Shown: positions 26,902 through 35,449, counted from the stretch's first letter. The stretch: DNA of 64,000 nucleotides from Mycolicibacterium gilvum (GCF_900454025.1 NZ_UGQM01000001.1:1426001-1490000), one strand, 5' to 3'. Numbers and translations are program-made. Notes: generated by a model from the letters alone, not told the origin.

Positions 26902-27789
26902 ATGGACGACGAGTTGTTGGCGCTCTTCGATGCTCAGCGTGGCGTGGCCCTCAGCGGCCAGATCCTCAGCCCCGTGCCGCGCAGGCGGTTCGAACAGTGG
27001 CTGAACACCGGTGTGCTGGAACGGATCTGGCAGGGTGTCTACTGCCTGGGTGAAGCCGACGACGCGTTGCGACTGGCGGGACTGGACCTCTCGTCAGGTC
27101 GGCGCGTCGCGGTCTGTCTCGGGACCGCGGCCGCGATCTTCGGATTCGACACCGAGCAGCCGCGCGACCTTCACGTGCTGAACCCTCCCGGATGCGCGCT
27201 TCGCGACGCGGACGGCCTGGTGGTGCACCGGCGCGACGGCGCTCCGCTGGTGACCGTGGAAGGTCGCCGCGCCACGTCACCGGCGTGGACGGCGATCGAG
27301 GTCGCCCGCAGTCTGCGGCGGCCGCGCGCGCTGGCGACCCTGGACGCGGCGTTGCGCAGCGGTACCTGCACCCGTCCCGACCTGTGGCGCGCCGCGATCG
27401 AACAGAAGGGCCGGCGCGGCATCGTCGCGGTGCGCAACCTGCTGCCGTTGGCTGATGCGCGCGCGGAGTCGCCGGGGGAGAGCGCGGCGCGGCTGGCGAT
27501 GCTCGATGCCGACCTCCCCGTTCCGCACCTGCAGTACGAGTTCGTCGACGGCAACGGCGACCTGCGCCGATTGGACTTCGCGTGGCCCGAGGCCGGGGTC
27601 GCTGCGGAGTACGACGGAGTCGACTGGCATTCGGGCCCGGACGCGATGCAACGCGACCGGCGACGGTATTCGGCGCTGCTGGCGGTGGGAATGGTCGTCA
27701 TCCCCATCGTGGCCGAGGATCTGCGCGACGGTGGATGGGAGATGGCCTCCCGCATCCGTGATCAGTTACGGCGGGCTCGGGCGGCGTGA
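26902..27789 (+). CDS. DUF559 / VSR-like nuclease-domain protein with AbiEi-like N-terminus (A)
   Basis: 295 aa. The N-terminal ~90 residues resemble the winged-helix region common to AbiEi-type and DUF559 proteins. The C-terminal domain (about 185-295) has AESPGES, LDFAWPEAGVAAEYDGVDWH and VVIPIVAEDLRD, matching the PD-(D/E)XK-like DUF559 fold, with LDFxW and EYDG as probable active-site blocks. Function is undetermined; the family is widespread in mycobacteria and often annotated as a type IV TA or endonuclease domain protein. A paralogue lies at 42887-43810. Confidence 0.75.
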   Translation: MDDELLALFDAQRGVALSGQILSPVPRRRFEQWLNTGVLERIWQGVYCLGEADDALRLAGLDLSSGRRVAVCLGTAAAIFGFDTEQPRDLHVLNPPGCALRDADGLVVHRRDGAPLVTVEGRRATSPAWTAIEVARSLRRPRALATLDAALRSGTCTRPDLWRAAIEQKGRRGIVAVRNLLPLADARAESPGESAARLAMLDADLPVPHLQYEFVDGNGDLRRLDFAWPEAGVAAEYDGVDWHSGPDAMQRDRRRYSALLAVGMVVIPIVAEDLRDGGWEMASRIRDQLRRARAA

Positions 27790-27848
27790 GCGCGCGCTGA
27801 GTGCCGCGAGTGGCGGCGTGTCGCCGTGCAGACCCGCGCGCTCGCGGA
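27786..27848. repeat. GC-rich dispersed palindromic repeat, family D, copy D1
   Basis: Runs from GTGAGCGCGCG (27786) to CGCGCGCTCGCGGA (27848), with mutually inverted ends. It overlaps the DUF559 stop and lies between convergent genes. It resembles copies at 26748 and 58807. Confidence 0.65.
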
Positions 27849-27897
27849 GCAACAGTCAGGCTCGCGGAGCAACGGGGCTCGCGGAGTGACAGTCAGG
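27841..27897. repeat. Three short direct repeats (17-20 bp)
   Basis: Units starting CTCGCGGAG lie at 27841-27860, 27861-27877 and 27878-27897. The first and third end AGTCAGG; the second is shortened to GGGG. They continue from the right end of palindromic copy D1 and run into the stop codon of the following minus-strand gene. Confidence 0.75.
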
Positions 27898-28366
27898 AGC
27901 CCGGGCCGACGTTGCCGGCCGGGCGGGTCCGCAGATCGTGCACGTATTCCGGTGGCGCCCCGGCGATCTCGGCGGCATCCGCCATCACCCCGAGATAGCG
28001 CGCCGACGGGATACCGCCCTCCCAGGCGTCGAGCACATAGAGCCACGCCAACACGGGGTCGGTCGTGGTGTCCGACGACGTGCGGTGCACCCGGCAGCGG
28101 ATCTTCTTGTGGAAGCCGAGCTCGGAGCCTTCCCAGCGGTCGAGGTTCTCCTCGTCCTCCTTGGTCACGTCGTAGAGGACGACGAAGACCTTCGAGTTCG
28201 GGTCCTCGACGATGGTGGCGAGCGCGCCCTCCCACGCGATGTCGGCGCCGCCGAACGTCAGGCGCCACCCGTGCAGCCAACCCGTCCCCGCCATCGGAGA
28301 GTGTGGAGCCCGTTCCAGCATCTGGTCTGGATCCATATTCGATCCGTAGGCGGCGTAGATCGGCAC
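27893..28366 (-). CDS. Gamma-glutamylcyclotransferase-fold protein
   Basis: Small cytosolic protein of 157 aa. The GGCT signature YAAYGSNMDPDQM is at the N-terminus. The middle has GWRLTFGG and WEGALATIVEDPNSKVFVVLYDVTKEDEENLDRWEG, as in GGCT/AIG2-like proteins acting on gamma-glutamyl peptides. The substrate is unproven in mycobacteria. GTG 28366 is preceded by TAAGCT with six bases between, suggesting a leaderless mRNA. Divergent from lpdA. Rv3304 homologue by position. Confidence 0.85.
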   Translation of the reverse strand: MPIYAAYGSNMDPDQMLERAPHSPMAGTGWLHGWRLTFGGADIAWEGALATIVEDPNSKVFVVLYDVTKEDEENLDRWEGSELGFHKKIRCRVHRTSSDTTTDPVLAWLYVLDAWEGGIPSARYLGVMADAAEIAGAPPEYVHDLRTRPAGNVGPGS

Positions 28367-28460
28367 GCGAGAAGCTTAAACGCATCGTGTTGCGACGGCT
28401 GCCATCCGGAGGGACCCGAGTCCCGGCGCCATTGCGTGGCCGGTGCCCTAGGTTGGAGCC
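28367..28460. promoter_or_regulatory. Divergent leaderless promoters of the GGCT-like gene and lpdA
   Basis: Minus-strand TAAGCT (plus-strand 28373-28378) is 6 bases from the GTG at 28366. Plus-strand TAGGTT (28449-28454) is 6 bases from the lpdA GTG at 28461. Neither gene shows a Shine-Dalgarno sequence. Confidence 0.55.
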
Positions 28461-29876
28461 GTGGTAACGCGCATCGTGATCATCGGCGGAGGACCGGCGG
28501 GCTACGAAGCGGCTCTGGTGGCGGCCGGCCTGGGGCGCGAACTCACCCAGGTGACGGTCGTCGACTCCGACGGTCTCGGCGGAGCGTGCGTCCTCTACGA
28601 CTGTGTGCCGTCAAAGACGTTCATCGCCTCGACCGGCGTGCGCACCGAGCTGCGCCGTGCGCAGGGCATGGGCTACGACATCGGTATCGACGACGCCCCG
28701 ATCTCGCTCCCGAAGATCAACAACCGGGTCAAGACGCTGGCGGCGTCCCAATCCGCCGACATCGGCAGCCAGCTGCTCAACCAGCGGGTCACGATCATCG
28801 GCGGGCGGGGGGAACTCGTCGACGACGTCGCCGGCATGGCGCACCACCGCGTCAAGGTCACGACACACGACGGCAAGGTCGGCGTCCTCAAGGCCGACGT
28901 GGTGCTGATCGCCACCGGAGCCAGCCCGCGGGTGCTGCCCAACGCCGTGCCCGACGGTGAGCGGATCCTGACCTGGCGGCACGTCTACGACCTCGAAGAG
29001 CTACCTGAGCACCTGATCATCGTCGGTTCGGGTGTGACGGGCGCGGAGTTCTGCAACGCCTACACCGAGCTGGGCGTGACGGTGACGGTGGTCGCCAGCC
29101 GCGATCAGATCTTGCCGCACGAGGATTCCGACGCCGCCGCCGCGCTTGAGCAGGTCTTCAATGAGCGCGGTGTGACGCTGATCAAGAACGCCCGCGCCGA
29201 ATCGGTCACGCGCACCGACACCGGGGTCCGGGTCACGATCGCCGACGGGCGTGTCGTCGAGGGCAGCCATGCGCTGATGACGGTGGGATCGGTGCCGAAC
29301 ACCTCGGGCCTGGGCCTGGAGCGCGTCGGCGTCGAGCTCAACCCCGGCGGCTACATCCCCGTCGACCGGGTGTCGCGCACCCCGGCCCCCGGCGTGTACG
29401 CCGCCGGCGACTGCACCGGCCTGCTGCCGCTGGCCTCGGTGGCGGCGATGCAGGGGCGCATCGCGATGTACCACGCACTCGGCGAAGGGGTGGCGCCGAT
29501 CCGCCTGCGCACGGTCGCGTCGGCGACGTTCACGCGGCCGGAGATCGCCGCGGTCGGCATCCCGCAGTCCGCGATCGACGACGGCAGCGTGCCGGCGCGC
29601 ACCCTGATGCTGCCGTTGAGCACCAATGCCCGCGCCAAGATGTCGCTGCTGCGGCACGGCTTCGTGAAGATCTTCTGCCGACCCGCCACCGGCGTGGTGA
29701 TCGGTGGTGTGGTGGTGGCCCCCATCGCGTCGGAGCTGATCCTGCCGATCGCGCTGGCCGTCCAGAACCGGATCTCGGTGACGGATCTGGCCCAGACGCT
29801 GTCGGTGTATCCGTCGCTGTCGGGGTCGATCGTCGAAGCGGCCCGACGCCTCATGGCTCACGACGATCTCGACTAG
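28461..29876 (+). CDS. lpdA: Flavoprotein disulfide reductase family quinone reductase (LpdA)
   Basis: FAD/NAD(P)-binding oxidoreductase of 471 aa. The FAD motif is IVIIGGGPAGYEAA. The redox segment is GACVLYDCVPSK with both C43 and C48. The NAD(P) motif is VGSGVTGAEFCNAYTELG, and the FAD/ribose motif YAAGDCTGLLPLASVA. The C-terminus (VYPSLSGSIVEAARRL) lacks the His-Glu pair of true lipoamide dehydrogenases, consistent with the NAD(P)H:quinone reductase activity known for M. tuberculosis Rv3303c. That protein is described as lacking one of the two cysteines, whereas both are present here. Followed by glpD2. Confidence 0.92.
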   Translation: MVTRIVIIGGGPAGYEAALVAAGLGRELTQVTVVDSDGLGGACVLYDCVPSKTFIASTGVRTELRRAQGMGYDIGIDDAPISLPKINNRVKTLAASQSADIGSQLLNQRVTIIGGRGELVDDVAGMAHHRVKVTTHDGKVGVLKADVVLIATGASPRVLPNAVPDGERILTWRHVYDLEELPEHLIIVGSGVTGAEFCNAYTELGVTVTVVASRDQILPHEDSDAAAALEQVFNERGVTLIKNARAESVTRTDTGVRVTIADGRVVEGSHALMTVGSVPNTSGLGLERVGVELNPGGYIPVDRVSRTPAPGVYAAGDCTGLLPLASVAAMQGRIAMYHALGEGVAPIRLRTVASATFTRPEIAAVGIPQSAIDDGSVPARTLMLPLSTNARAKMSLLRHGFVKIFCRPATGVVIGGVVVAPIASELILPIALAVQNRISVTDLAQTLSVYPSLSGSIVEAARRLMAHDDLD

Positions 29877-29994
29877 ATCCGGCTACATCCTCTGGCCGAA
29901 CTCCTCAACGCGGCTCGTTCCTCGCCGCTTGATCGTCGTCCGGCTAGCCTGGAGTCGACACCCGTACTGACGAGTAACCAAGGAGTCGGCCAAC
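29877..29994. promoter_or_regulatory. glpD2 promoter region
   Basis: TAGCCT (29945-29950) is a plausible -10. AAGGAG at 29980-29985 is a good ribosome-binding site about nine bases before the GTG at 29995, so glpD2 appears to have its own leadered transcript. The region also has GC-rich short repeats but no clear terminator for lpdA. Confidence 0.4.
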
Positions 29995-31740
29995 GTGAGT
30001 GACCCGATCCCCGCGCCAGGCAACGGGGAGACGTTCCTGGGACCCGACGAGCGTGCCCGTGCATGGCAGCGGCTGGGCAGCGAGCAGTTCGACGTGATCG
30101 TCATCGGCGGCGGCATCGTCGGTGCGGGCGCGGCGCTGGATGCCGCCACGCGCGGATTGAAGGTCGCGCTGGTGGAGGCCCGTGACTTCGCGTCGGGCAC
30201 GTCGAGTCGCAGCAGCAAGATGTTCCACGGCGGGCTGCGCTACCTCGAGCAGTTGGAGTTCGGACTGGTCCGCGAGGCCCTGCACGAGCGCGAGCTGTCG
30301 TTGACGACGCTGGCCCCACATCTGGTCAAACCCCTGCCGTTTCTCTTTCCGCTGACCAACCGGGTGTGGGAGCGTCCCTACATCGCCGCGGGCATCTTCC
30401 TCTACGACCAGCTCGGCGGTGCGAAATCGGTTCCGCCGCAGAAGCATCTGACCCGTGCCGGCGCGCTGCGCCTGTCGCCCGGGCTCAAGCGGAGCTCGCT
30501 GATCGGCGGAATCCGCTACTACGACACCGTCGTCGACGACGCCCGCCACACGATGACCGTCGCCCGCACAGCCGCGCATTACGGTGCGGTGGTCCGGACC
30601 TCCACGCAGGTCGTCGCGCTGCTGCGAGAGGGTGACCGGGTCACCGGCGTGCAGGTGCGCGACTCGGAGGACGGGCGGGTCACCGATGTCAGGGGTCACG
30701 TCGTCGTCAACGCCACCGGGGTGTGGACCGACGAGATCCAGGCACTGTCCAAGCAGCGCGGGCGTTTTCGCGTGCGCGCCTCCAAGGGCGTGCACATCGT
30801 GGTGCCCCGTGACCGCATCGTCAGCGAGGTCGCGATCATCCTGCGCACCGAGAAGTCGGTGCTGTTCGTCATTCCCTGGGGCACGCACTGGATCATCGGA
30901 ACCACCGACACCGACTGGAATCTCGACCTCGCCCACCCCGCGGCCACCAAGGCCGACATCGACTACATCCTCGGCCACGTCAACAAGGTGCTCGCCACGC
31001 CGTTGACCCATGACGACATCGACGGCGTCTACGCGGGGTTGCGTCCGCTGCTGGCCGGGGAGAGCGAGGAGACCTCCAAGCTCTCGCGCGAGCATGCGGT
31101 GGCGGTGCCGTCCCCGGGTCTGGTCGCCATTGCGGGCGGTAAGTACACGACCTACCGGGTGATGGCCGAAGACGCGATCGACGCGGCCGCGGAGTTCATC
31201 CCGACCCGCGTCGCGCCGTCGATCACCGAGAAGGTGCCGCTGATGGGCGCCGACGGGTACTTCGCACTGATCAATCAAACCCAAAGTGTCGGTACATATT
31301 ACGACCTCCACCCGTACCGCGTTCGGCATCTGCTGGACCGCTACGGGTCGCTGATCGGCGAGGTCCTCAAGCTCGCCGAGGACGACCCGGATCTGTTGAA
31401 CCCGATCACCGAAGCGCCGGTGTACCTGAAGGTGGAAGCGGCCTACGCCGCGGCAGCCGAAGGCGCGCTGCACCTCGAGGACATCCTCGCGCGACGCATG
31501 CGGATCTCGATCGAATACCCGCACCGCGGCGTCGACTGTGCCCGCGAGGTCGCCGAAGTCGTTGCGCCCATTCTCGGTTGGTCTCCCGAGGACGTCGATC
31601 GGGAGGTGTCGACGTATCTGGCTCGCGTGGAAGCCGAAGTGCAGTCGCAGACCCAGCCCGACGACGCGTCGGCCGATGCGCTGCGCGCGGCCGCCCCCGA
31701 GGCGCGCGCCGAGATCCTTGAGCCGGTGCCGCTGAATTGA
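29995..31740 (+). CDS. glpD2: Glycerol-3-phosphate dehydrogenase (aerobic, FAD)
   Basis: Membrane-associated flavoenzyme oxidising glycerol-3-phosphate to dihydroxyacetone phosphate and feeding electrons to quinone; 581 aa, normal length. The FAD motif is VIVIGGGIVGAGAALDAATRG, followed by SSRSSKMFHGGLRYLEQ, a GVHIVVPRDR substrate segment, IIGTTDTDW, YAGLRPLLAGE and GGKYTTYRVMAEDA, and a C-terminal helical DAO_C domain. Overlaps the following pseudouridine synthase start by 4 bases. Rv3302c homologue. Confidence 0.95.
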   Translation: MSDPIPAPGNGETFLGPDERARAWQRLGSEQFDVIVIGGGIVGAGAALDAATRGLKVALVEARDFASGTSSRSSKMFHGGLRYLEQLEFGLVREALHERELSLTTLAPHLVKPLPFLFPLTNRVWERPYIAAGIFLYDQLGGAKSVPPQKHLTRAGALRLSPGLKRSSLIGGIRYYDTVVDDARHTMTVARTAAHYGAVVRTSTQVVALLREGDRVTGVQVRDSEDGRVTDVRGHVVVNATGVWTDEIQALSKQRGRFRVRASKGVHIVVPRDRIVSEVAIILRTEKSVLFVIPWGTHWIIGTTDTDWNLDLAHPAATKADIDYILGHVNKVLATPLTHDDIDGVYAGLRPLLAGESEETSKLSREHAVAVPSPGLVAIAGGKYTTYRVMAEDAIDAAAEFIPTRVAPSITEKVPLMGADGYFALINQTQSVGTYYDLHPYRVRHLLDRYGSLIGEVLKLAEDDPDLLNPITEAPVYLKVEAAYAAAAEGALHLEDILARRMRISIEYPHRGVDCAREVAEVVAPILGWSPEDVDREVSTYLARVEAEVQSQTQPDDASADALRAAAPEARAEILEPVPLN

Positions 31741-32597
31741 GACGTCCACCGCCGCTGCCTGTGCGTGACGGTCTCGGCCCCGCGCGGGTGCGGGTGCAGG
31801 GCGGTCTGCTGGTCGAGGAGTTCCAGCGCCGGTGGGGGACGGGCGCGAAAGTCGTTGACGGCGAGGTGTTCTGCGCGGACGGGACAGTGGCTGATGACAG
31901 CACGGTGTTGCCGCCCGGTGCGCACGTGTACCTGTACCGCGACCTGCCCGACGAGGTGCCGGTCCCGTTCGACATCCCGGTCCTGCATCGCGACGACGAC
32001 ATCGTCGTCGTGGACAAGCCGCACTTCCTGGCCACGATGCCCCGCGGCAGCCATGTGGCCCAGACAGCGTTGGTGCGGCTGCGTCGCGAACTGGACCTGC
32101 CGGAGCTGAGCCCCGCACATCGTCTCGACCGGCTGACGGCGGGGGTGCTGCTGTTCACCGTGCGCCGCGAGGTACGCGGGGCCTACCAGACGTTGTTCGT
32201 GCGCGGCGAGGCGGCCAAGACCTACGTCGCGCACTCGTCGCACGCGACCGATCGCGAGTTCCCCATGACGATCCGCAACCGGCTCGTCAAGCACCGGGGA
32301 AGTCTGCAGGCCGTGGAAGAGCCCGGCGAACCCAACGCGGAGACCGTCGTCGAGTACCTCGGCGAGGGGATGTACCGTCTGACGCCCCGCACCGGTCGCA
32401 CGCATCAACTCAGGGTGCACATGGCGGGGCTGGGCATTCCGATCACGGGGGATCCGCTCTACCCCGACGTGGTCGACGTCCCGCCCGGCGACTTCGGCGC
32501 GCCGCTGCGGCTGCTCGCTCAGGCGTTGGAGTTCACGGATCCGATCTCAGGGGAGCTGCGCCGGTTCACCAGTGGCCGGACGTTGGCCGGAGAATAG
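31737..32597 (+). CDS. RluA-family pseudouridine synthase
   Basis: RNA-modifying enzyme of 286 aa isomerising uridine in rRNA or tRNA. The catalytic aspartate is in PAHRLDRLTAGVLLF (motif II). DDIVVVDKPHFLATMPRG is motif I, and TGRTHQLRVHMAGLGIPITGDPLYP is the C-terminal motif. An N-terminal S4-like region may be partly degenerate. TTG 31737 overlaps the glpD2 stop (TTGA); GTG 31758 is an alternative. The phoY1 gene that separates these two genes in M. tuberculosis is absent. Rv3300c homologue by position. Confidence 0.9.
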   Translation: MRRPPPLPVRDGLGPARVRVQGGLLVEEFQRRWGTGAKVVDGEVFCADGTVADDSTVLPPGAHVYLYRDLPDEVPVPFDIPVLHRDDDIVVVDKPHFLATMPRGSHVAQTALVRLRRELDLPELSPAHRLDRLTAGVLLFTVRREVRGAYQTLFVRGEAAKTYVAHSSHATDREFPMTIRNRLVKHRGSLQAVEEPGEPNAETVVEYLGEGMYRLTPRTGRTHQLRVHMAGLGIPITGDPLYPDVVDVPPGDFGAPLRLLAQALEFTDPISGELRRFTSGRTLAGE

Positions 32598-32654
32598 TGT
32601 GCGCTCAGATCGCGACTCCCCTCGGCGATCACTCATCGCGATCTGGGCGCACAC
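32597..32654. terminator. Large hairpin after the pseudouridine synthase
   Basis: 19-bp arms GTGTGCGCTCAGATCGCGA (32597-32615) and its inverse at 32636-32654 pair with a single mismatch around a 20-base loop. It begins on the last base of the stop codon. It acts as a terminator candidate or is a single copy of another palindromic repeat class. Confidence 0.6.
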
Positions 32655-33026
32655 CGGAATCGCGTTTCGCGCGGCATTCCGTCTCCATGCAAACACGGCC
32701 CCGACACCGTGTACAGGCAGGGTATAGCATCGGCGAACTGTTCGCTGCGCGATTCGCCGTTGACGTCAATACGCCCTCTGACTAGCGCGTGTATCGACCA
32801 GTCGTTTGTATGGGGTCTTTGCGTGCGATGGCTACGGATATTGCCTGCGAAAGCGCACTGCCTTCTGCGCCCAGATGCTGTACAGATGTCGCGCGGGCCG
32901 GCGTCGCGGGCGCTTTACAGCAAATCCGAATGCCGGTGCGCGGGCACATATTGGGCCGTTGGACCCCGGGCCGTCCGGGTGGGCTGCCACAATCACCACA
33001 GTTGCTTACGAATCTCAGGAGTGGCC
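32655..33026. other. Gene-free stretch before the polyproline protein
   Basis: About 370 bases with visibly lower GC than the surroundings and no supportable gene; small frames here have no coding character. It contains a perfect 10-bp palindrome TTGACGTCAA at 32760-32769 and short AT-rich hexamers that could serve promoters. Nothing else is recognised. Confidence 0.4.
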
Positions 33027-33353
33027 TTGCGTGGAAGTGTGATCGTCGCGTCGGCGGCGATGTTCGTGGCCGGCGCGCTGGGTGCGGCCCCGGCAGGGCA
33101 TGCCGCCGTGTGCGGCTCGGTCGGCGGTGTGCACGTCGACGTCAGCGGCTGTGCCGACCCGCTGTACGAGCTCAATGACGCGCTGGCGCCGCCGCCCCCA
33201 CCGCCGCCTCCGCCGCCTCCGCCGGGGGCTCCGCCGCCGCCGCCCCCGCCGCCTCCGCCGCCACCCCCGCCGGTCTACATTCCGCCGCCGTTGCCGAACG
33301 TCAACGTGTGCGCCGACGTCGGTCGCCGGATCAACGTGAGTGGGTGTATCTGA
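33027..33353 (+). CDS. Secreted polyproline protein with two cysteine modules
   Basis: Predicted exported protein of 108 aa, family not recognised. A signal peptide (RGSVIVASAAMFVAGALGAAPAGHAA) is followed by module 1 with CGSVGGVHVDVSGC (about residues 29-42), a hinge of two proline runs broken by GA, and module 2 with CADVGRRINVSGC at the very C-terminus. The modules resemble each other, suggesting duplication with a rigid spacer between. TTG 33027 is chosen because AGGAG (33017-33021) is five bases upstream; GTG 33021 is the alternative. Its stop overlaps the SDR start (TGATG), so the two are coupled. Confidence 0.65.
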   Translation: MRGSVIVASAAMFVAGALGAAPAGHAAVCGSVGGVHVDVSGCADPLYELNDALAPPPPPPPPPPPPGAPPPPPPPPPPPPPPVYIPPPLPNVNVCADVGRRINVSGCI

Positions 33354-34123
33354 TGGATCGGGCGTCCTTTGACCGGTTGTTCGACATGACGGACCGGACG
33401 GTCGTCGTCACCGGCGGAACCCGGGGTATCGGCCTGGCGCTGGCCGAGGGCTACGCGTTGGCCGGCGCGCGGGTGGTCGTCGCGAGCCGCAAGGCCGACG
33501 CCTGTGAGCAGGCGGCGCACCATCTGCGGGAACTCGGTGCGCAGGCCATCGGGGTACCCACCCACCTGGGGCAGGTCGACGATCTCGGCGCGCTCGTGGA
33601 ACGCACCGTCGCCGAGTTCGGAGGCCTCGACGTCCTGGTCAACAATGCGGCCAACCCGCTCGCGCAACCGTTCGGGCACATGACCGTCGACGCGTTGTCG
33701 AAGTCCTTCGAGGTCAACCTGCAGGGACCGGTCATGCTGACCCAGGAGGCCCTGCCGCATCTGAAGGCCAGCGATCACGCCGCGGTGCTGAACATGGTTT
33801 CGGTGGGCGCGTTCATCTTTGCGCCGATGCTGTCGATCTACGCCTCGATGAAGGCCGCGATGATGTCGTTCACCCGGTCGATGGCCGCCGAGTTCGTGCA
33901 CGACGGCATCCGCGTCAACGCGCTCGCTCCGGGACCCGTGGACACCGACATGATGCGGAAGAACCCGCAGGAGGCCATCGACGGCATGGTGGGCGGAACT
34001 CTGGTGGGCCGCTTGGCATCTGCCGACGAGATGGTCGGCGCCGCGCTGCTGTTGACCTCCGATGCCGGCAGCTATATCACCGGCCAGGTCATCATCGCCG
34101 ACGGTGGCGGCACGCCCCGCTAG
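33353..34123 (+). CDS. Short-chain dehydrogenase/reductase
   Basis: Classical SDR of 256 aa. Cofactor motif TGGTRGIG near residue 20, then NNAA, catalytic Ser in NMVSVGA, YASMK with catalytic Tyr/Lys, and ALAPGPVDTDM. The C-terminal GQVIIADGGGTP is the usual tetramer end. The SRK after the second strand hints at NADP(H) preference. Substrate unknown. Start ATG 33353 overlaps the stop of the polyproline gene by one base, an unusual partnership of a secreted protein and a cytosolic enzyme. Ends 12 bases before palindromic repeat A2. Confidence 0.9.
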   Translation: MDRASFDRLFDMTDRTVVVTGGTRGIGLALAEGYALAGARVVVASRKADACEQAAHHLRELGAQAIGVPTHLGQVDDLGALVERTVAEFGGLDVLVNNAANPLAQPFGHMTVDALSKSFEVNLQGPVMLTQEALPHLKASDHAAVLNMVSVGAFIFAPMLSIYASMKAAMMSFTRSMAAEFVHDGIRVNALAPGPVDTDMMRKNPQEAIDGMVGGTLVGRLASADEMVGAALLLTSDAGSYITGQVIIADGGGTPR

Positions 34124-34168
34124 CGCCCCCACTTCCGCCGAAATTGCATTCCAGCAGGCCTCTTCTCG

Positions 34169-35449
34169 CGCAAAGTCAAGCGGCTAGCGCCACGGCTATG
34201 CGGCTTGGCTAAGTAGGGCGGCCATGCGCTGTGCGGGTGTGTCGAGGTCGAGGGTGGGTCGCGGTCGGTTGTTGAGTTTCGCCGCGACGATGTTGAGGTC
34301 GTCTCGTGTGTGCACGCTGAGGTCGCTGCCCTTCTCGAACCAGAACCGCAGGAGCCGGTTGGTGTTCTCGTTGGTGCCGCGCTGCCACGGCGAATGAGGA
34401 TCGCAGAAGAACACTGGCGAGTTCAGTTGCATCTGAATGTGTTTCCAGCTGGCCATCTCGCTACCCCGGTCCCAGGTGATCGAGCGCCGTAGATGGGCGG
34501 GCAGTTCGCCCATAGCCTCGATCATCGCTGCCGCCACCGATTGGGCGGTGTGATCGACCGGCAGATGCAGCAAGATCACAAACCGGGTGGAACGCTCGAC
34601 CAGGGTGCCGATGGCGCTGCCATGACGAGCGCCCAGGATCAGATCACCTTCCCAATGGCCAGGCACGGCCCGGTCATTGGCCTCGGCCGGGCGGTCGCTA
34701 ATGGTGAAGATCGTGTCCGGGTCATAAACCCCGGTGCGGCCACGATGCCCTCGCGGGCTACGGGCCTGACGTTTCGTTGAGAGACATTTATGCAGGTCAG
34801 CGCGCAACTGGCCGCGCGTCTGCACGTACAAGCATTGGTAGATGGTCTCGTGACTCACCTGCATCAGCTTGTCACCGGCGTAGACCTCGGCCAACACCTG
34901 CGAGATCAGTTTGGGGCTCCACCCCTCATCCATCCACCCCGCGATCAGCGCACACAACACGGGGTTGTCGAGCTTGAACGTCTTGGGCCGGCGGGCTTTC
35001 TGGCTGGCAGCCGCATGGGCCATCAGTGCGTGGTAACGACCGTCGGGCAGACAGTTCCGCTTGACTTCCCGGGCGATGACCGAGCGGTCGCGGCCCAGCT
35101 CACGGCCGATCTCGGCATAACTGCGTCCTGCCTGCAAGCCGCGATCGATCTCAAAGCGTTCCGCGAAGCTGAGTCTGCGCCCGCGCCCACCCGGACGTTC
35201 CAAATCGCCGGCATCGGCCAAACCGCCGAGCCCATCACCACCTTTGCGTAATTTCATCCCGCCAGCCTGGCGCCACCAGAACCATCCAGTCCGTCGCGAC
35301 ACACCCACCGCCAGCGATGCCTCGGTCGTAGGCATCCCGTCACAGACCAGATCAAAGAACTCCCGCTTCACCGGCCACCCAACAGCCACTCCCGACGGCA
35401 TAGCAACTCCTCCATTCAACGGATGTTGCACTGACCGTATGAATCCGCC
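34169..35449 (-). mobile_element. IS30-family insertion sequence, copy 1 (1281 bp)
   Basis: Ends were fixed by comparison with the second copy and by the 3-bp target duplication TCG. Terminal inverted repeats, in transposase orientation, are GGCGGATTCATACGGTCAGTG and CGCAAAGTCAAGCGGCTAGCG, sharing about 12 of 21 positions. One intact transposase gene fills it. It is inserted in the loop of repeat A2. Confidence 0.93.
34196..35401 (-). CDS. IS30-family transposase, intact
   Basis: 401 aa. An N-terminal HTH (TTEASLAVGVSRRTGWFWWRQ) is followed by the IS30 HTH (LSFAERFEIDRGLQAGRSYAEIGRELGRDRSVIAREVKRN). The DDE catalytic domain has D in PGHWEGDLILG, D in ITWDRGSEM and E in WQRGTNENTNRLLR. ATG 35401 has GGAGGAG shortly upstream. 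The C-terminus is LLSQAA, intact unlike copy 2. Confidence 0.95.
   Translation of the reverse strand: MPSGVAVGWPVKREFFDLVCDGMPTTEASLAVGVSRRTGWFWWRQAGGMKLRKGGDGLGGLADAGDLERPGGRGRRLSFAERFEIDRGLQAGRSYAEIGRELGRDRSVIAREVKRNCLPDGRYHALMAHAAASQKARRPKTFKLDNPVLCALIAGWMDEGWSPKLISQVLAEVYAGDKLMQVSHETIYQCLYVQTRGQLRADLHKCLSTKRQARSPRGHRGRTGVYDPDTIFTISDRPAEANDRAVPGHWEGDLILGARHGSAIGTLVERSTRFVILLHLPVDHTAQSVAAAMIEAMGELPAHLRRSITWDRGSEMASWKHIQMQLNSPVFFCDPHSPWQRGTNENTNRLLRFWFEKGSDLSVHTRDDLNIVAAKLNNRPRPTLDLDTPAQRMAALLSQAA

Noticed and set aside
27841..27897. CRISPR array
   Set aside because: Units of 17-20 bases follow each other with no unique spacers and there are no cas genes in the window.
32709..33178. Small genes in the gene-free stretch before the polyproline protein
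   Set aside because: Frames have no ribosome-binding site, no recognisable domain and run out of frame into the signal peptide coding region.
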